A stretch of 64,000 nucleotides of DNA from assembly GCA_942493055.1 (NCBI GenBank), contig OW818680.1, forward strand, positions 5,456,001 to 5,520,000. Reading direction: 5' to 3'. The translations under genes and the position numbers were made by a program. Source of the DNA: CAIZQW01 sp942493055 (lineage in GTDB: Bacteria; Verrucomicrobiota; Kiritimatiellia; RFP12; UBA1067). This document shows positions 63,145 through 64,000 of this stretch, one piece after another (the first letter of the stretch is position 1; each line of letters begins with the position of its first letter). Below the pieces are notes generated by a model. The model worked only from the letters and a program-made list of their open reading frames with translations, ran no database searches and was not told the DNA's origin.

Positions 63145-63330
63145 ATGAACAGTACAGCAAGGAAGAAAGTGGAGTTTAAAATGTTCCGGGGGACTTTTAC
63201 GAGCTGGGAAAGCCTCTTAGATCAGGCGGCTCAATTCGCCACTCTGCTGGGCCCAGAGCGACTGATCTCCATTTCACAGTCAGAGGATCACAGTGACGGC
63301 ATCGTTGTGGTGTGGTATTGGTCGGAGTAG
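63145..63330 (+). CDS. Small protein of unknown function
   Basis: 61 aa from the ATG at 63145, with AAAGGA 5 nt upstream. The core reads 'WESLLDQAAQFATLLGPERL' and ends 'DGIVVVWYWSE', a compact alpha/beta pattern that I believe recurs in small hypothetical proteins of many bacteria, though I cannot name a family. A start at 63112 or 63181 is possible. It lies 60 nt after the membrane protein and may belong to the same transcript. Confidence 0.55.
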   Translation: MNSTARKKVEFKMFRGTFTSWESLLDQAAQFATLLGPERLISISQSEDHSDGIVVVWYWSE

Positions 63331-63426
63331 GTGCCGTAATTTACTGAGGCTCAGTACTGAATGTCCTCCTCGATATTCAAGAACTGAAAGATCTCAGGAA
63401 TTTCGTCTCATCATTCTCATCTGCAC

Positions 63427-63454
63427 GCTATCACAGTTTATAAACTGTGATAGC
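63427..63454. repeat. Perfect 28-bp palindrome, copy 1
   Basis: The left half is GCTATCACAGTTTA and the right half its exact reverse complement, with no spacer. It lies ~100 nt after the small protein. It may be an operator for a large dimer/tetramer or the end of a small mobile element. There is no T-run after it. Confidence 0.9.
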
Positions 63455-63563
63455 ATGCCCAGTCTCAGGAATTGGGGTGCAGGGTGAAAATGGGCCAGTA
63501 ATAGAAGGCATTCCAACTGGTTTTGCTCTGTTTTAAACCGAGGCTTAAATCGGAGAAGGAACG

Positions 63564-63589
63564 CTATCACAGTTTATAAACTGTGATAG
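63564..63589. repeat. Perfect 26-bp palindrome, copy 2
   Basis: Identical to the inner 26 bp of copy 1, 136 nt further on. The rest of 63331-63882 has a few GC-rich hairpins (for example around 63690-63710) but no gene that I can see. Confidence 0.9.
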
Positions 63590-63808
63590 GGCGATGAAAA
63601 AGGGCGAGGACGTTCTTGCTGCTCGACGTCATGAAAGAGCAACGTCCCAAAATGGTTACACAAAAATTTAGATGATGGTCAAGACCGTCCGGTGGCGGCG
63701 GCCGGACGGAACTCCAAAGGAGGGGGGCTTGGATAAATGCGCTCGGCGTATTTTTCGGCGTTTGCCGGACAGAGGCTTATCCTGATGTCAGTGTAAAATA
63801 ATTGTTGC

Positions 63809-63837
63809 TTGTTACAATGGATGTGTTTTGTCATACT
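63809..63837 (+). promoter_or_regulatory. Candidate promoter of the last gene
   Basis: TTGTTA-N17-CATACT, 45 nt before the ATG at 63883. Confidence 0.45.
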
Positions 63838-63882
63838 TCGAACTTAATAACTGAGTAACATTATCTAGTGTTGGGAGAAACA

Positions 63883-64000
63883 ATGAAGACAACTATTATA
63901 CGTACCATGGCAGGTGCAGTGGCGTTTATAGCCGCTGCTTCCATTGCGGTGGCAGGGCCGAAGATTGATGGCTCGCCCGAGCGGGCGAAGACAAGCTTAA
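63883..64000 (+). CDS. Secreted protein, 3' truncated by window edge
   Basis: 39 codons are visible and open to the edge. A good ribosome-binding site (GGGAG) precedes the ATG. The start encodes a clear signal peptide: 'MKTTIIRTMAGAVAFIAAAS' and cleavage after 'IAVA'. The mature part begins 'GPKIDGSPERAKTSL', too short to assign. Confidence 0.7.
   Translation, partial: MKTTIIRTMAGAVAFIAAASIAVAGPKIDGSPERAKTSL

Overview
The window looks like a chromosomal segment of a Gram-negative PVC-type bacterium, most probably Kiritimatiellota/Lentisphaerae or a relative. The reasons are two giant secreted proteins built from autotransporter-associated beta-strand repeats, a high density of secreted glycoside hydrolases (GH2, GH78, GH29, GH5-like, a DUF5696-type protein), a secreted FAD oxidoreductase with a jelly-roll-like front domain, an alpha-2-macroglobulin/PBP1C pair, and the carboxynorspermidine route to polyamines. 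The phylum is inferred from gene content. I see no rRNA or tRNA in the window.

Layout. 1-3430: the 3' part of a GH2 gene, then a REP-associated (Y1/HUH) transposase gene bracketed by two GC-rich tandem-repeat arrays. 3429-10490 (minus): pbpC and an alpha-2-macroglobulin gene as an operon. 10773-13951: a DUF481 outer-membrane protein and a GH78 rhamnosidase. 14030-14575 (minus): a small Cys-rich protein. 14910-21275: the first giant repeat protein, a terminator, and a NifA-like sigma-54 activator. 23178-25991: a secreted beta-propeller/Ig protein. 26081-30441: a polyamine operon (speA, carboxynorspermidine synthase, carboxynorspermidine decarboxylase), followed by a fused sugar-type binding protein/permease. 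33300-35870: serC, a strong terminator, and a CDP-alcohol phosphatidyltransferase. 35994-39646: a VWA protein and a histidine kinase/response regulator pair. 39710-40156: REP-like repeats and the wreck of a toxin-antitoxin locus. 40233-46287: a DUF5696-like glycosidase, a Gfo/Idh/MocA oxidoreductase, folC and a radical SAM protein. 46392-46703: three palindromic elements in a row. 46977-53093: a small membrane protein, a GH29 fucosidase, a secreted FAD oxidoreductase, a DUF3592 protein and a molybdenum-carrier-like protein. 53408-61811: the second giant repeat protein and a LamG-GH5 enzyme. 61856-64000: small unknown proteins, two copies of a perfect 26-28 bp palindrome, and the start of a secreted protein cut by the window edge.

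How the genes work together. The hydrolases, oxidoreductases and the ABC-type protein fit a scavenger of host or plant/algal glycans: rhamnose, fucose, beta-galactosides and possibly beta-mannans. The giant proteins are probably surface fibres or adhesins. The polyamine operon would build (nor)spermidine from putrescine and aspartate semialdehyde. The pbpC/macroglobulin pair would be periplasmic protection and wall repair.

The most unusual material is non-coding or half-coding: the REP/transposase island, short-period inverted arrays (one of them translated into a signal peptide), a recurring 26-bp palindrome, a C-terminal heptapeptide shared by both giant proteins, and several genes whose promoter -10 box sits only 6-8 nt before an ATG without a ribosome-binding site, which suggests leaderless mRNAs.
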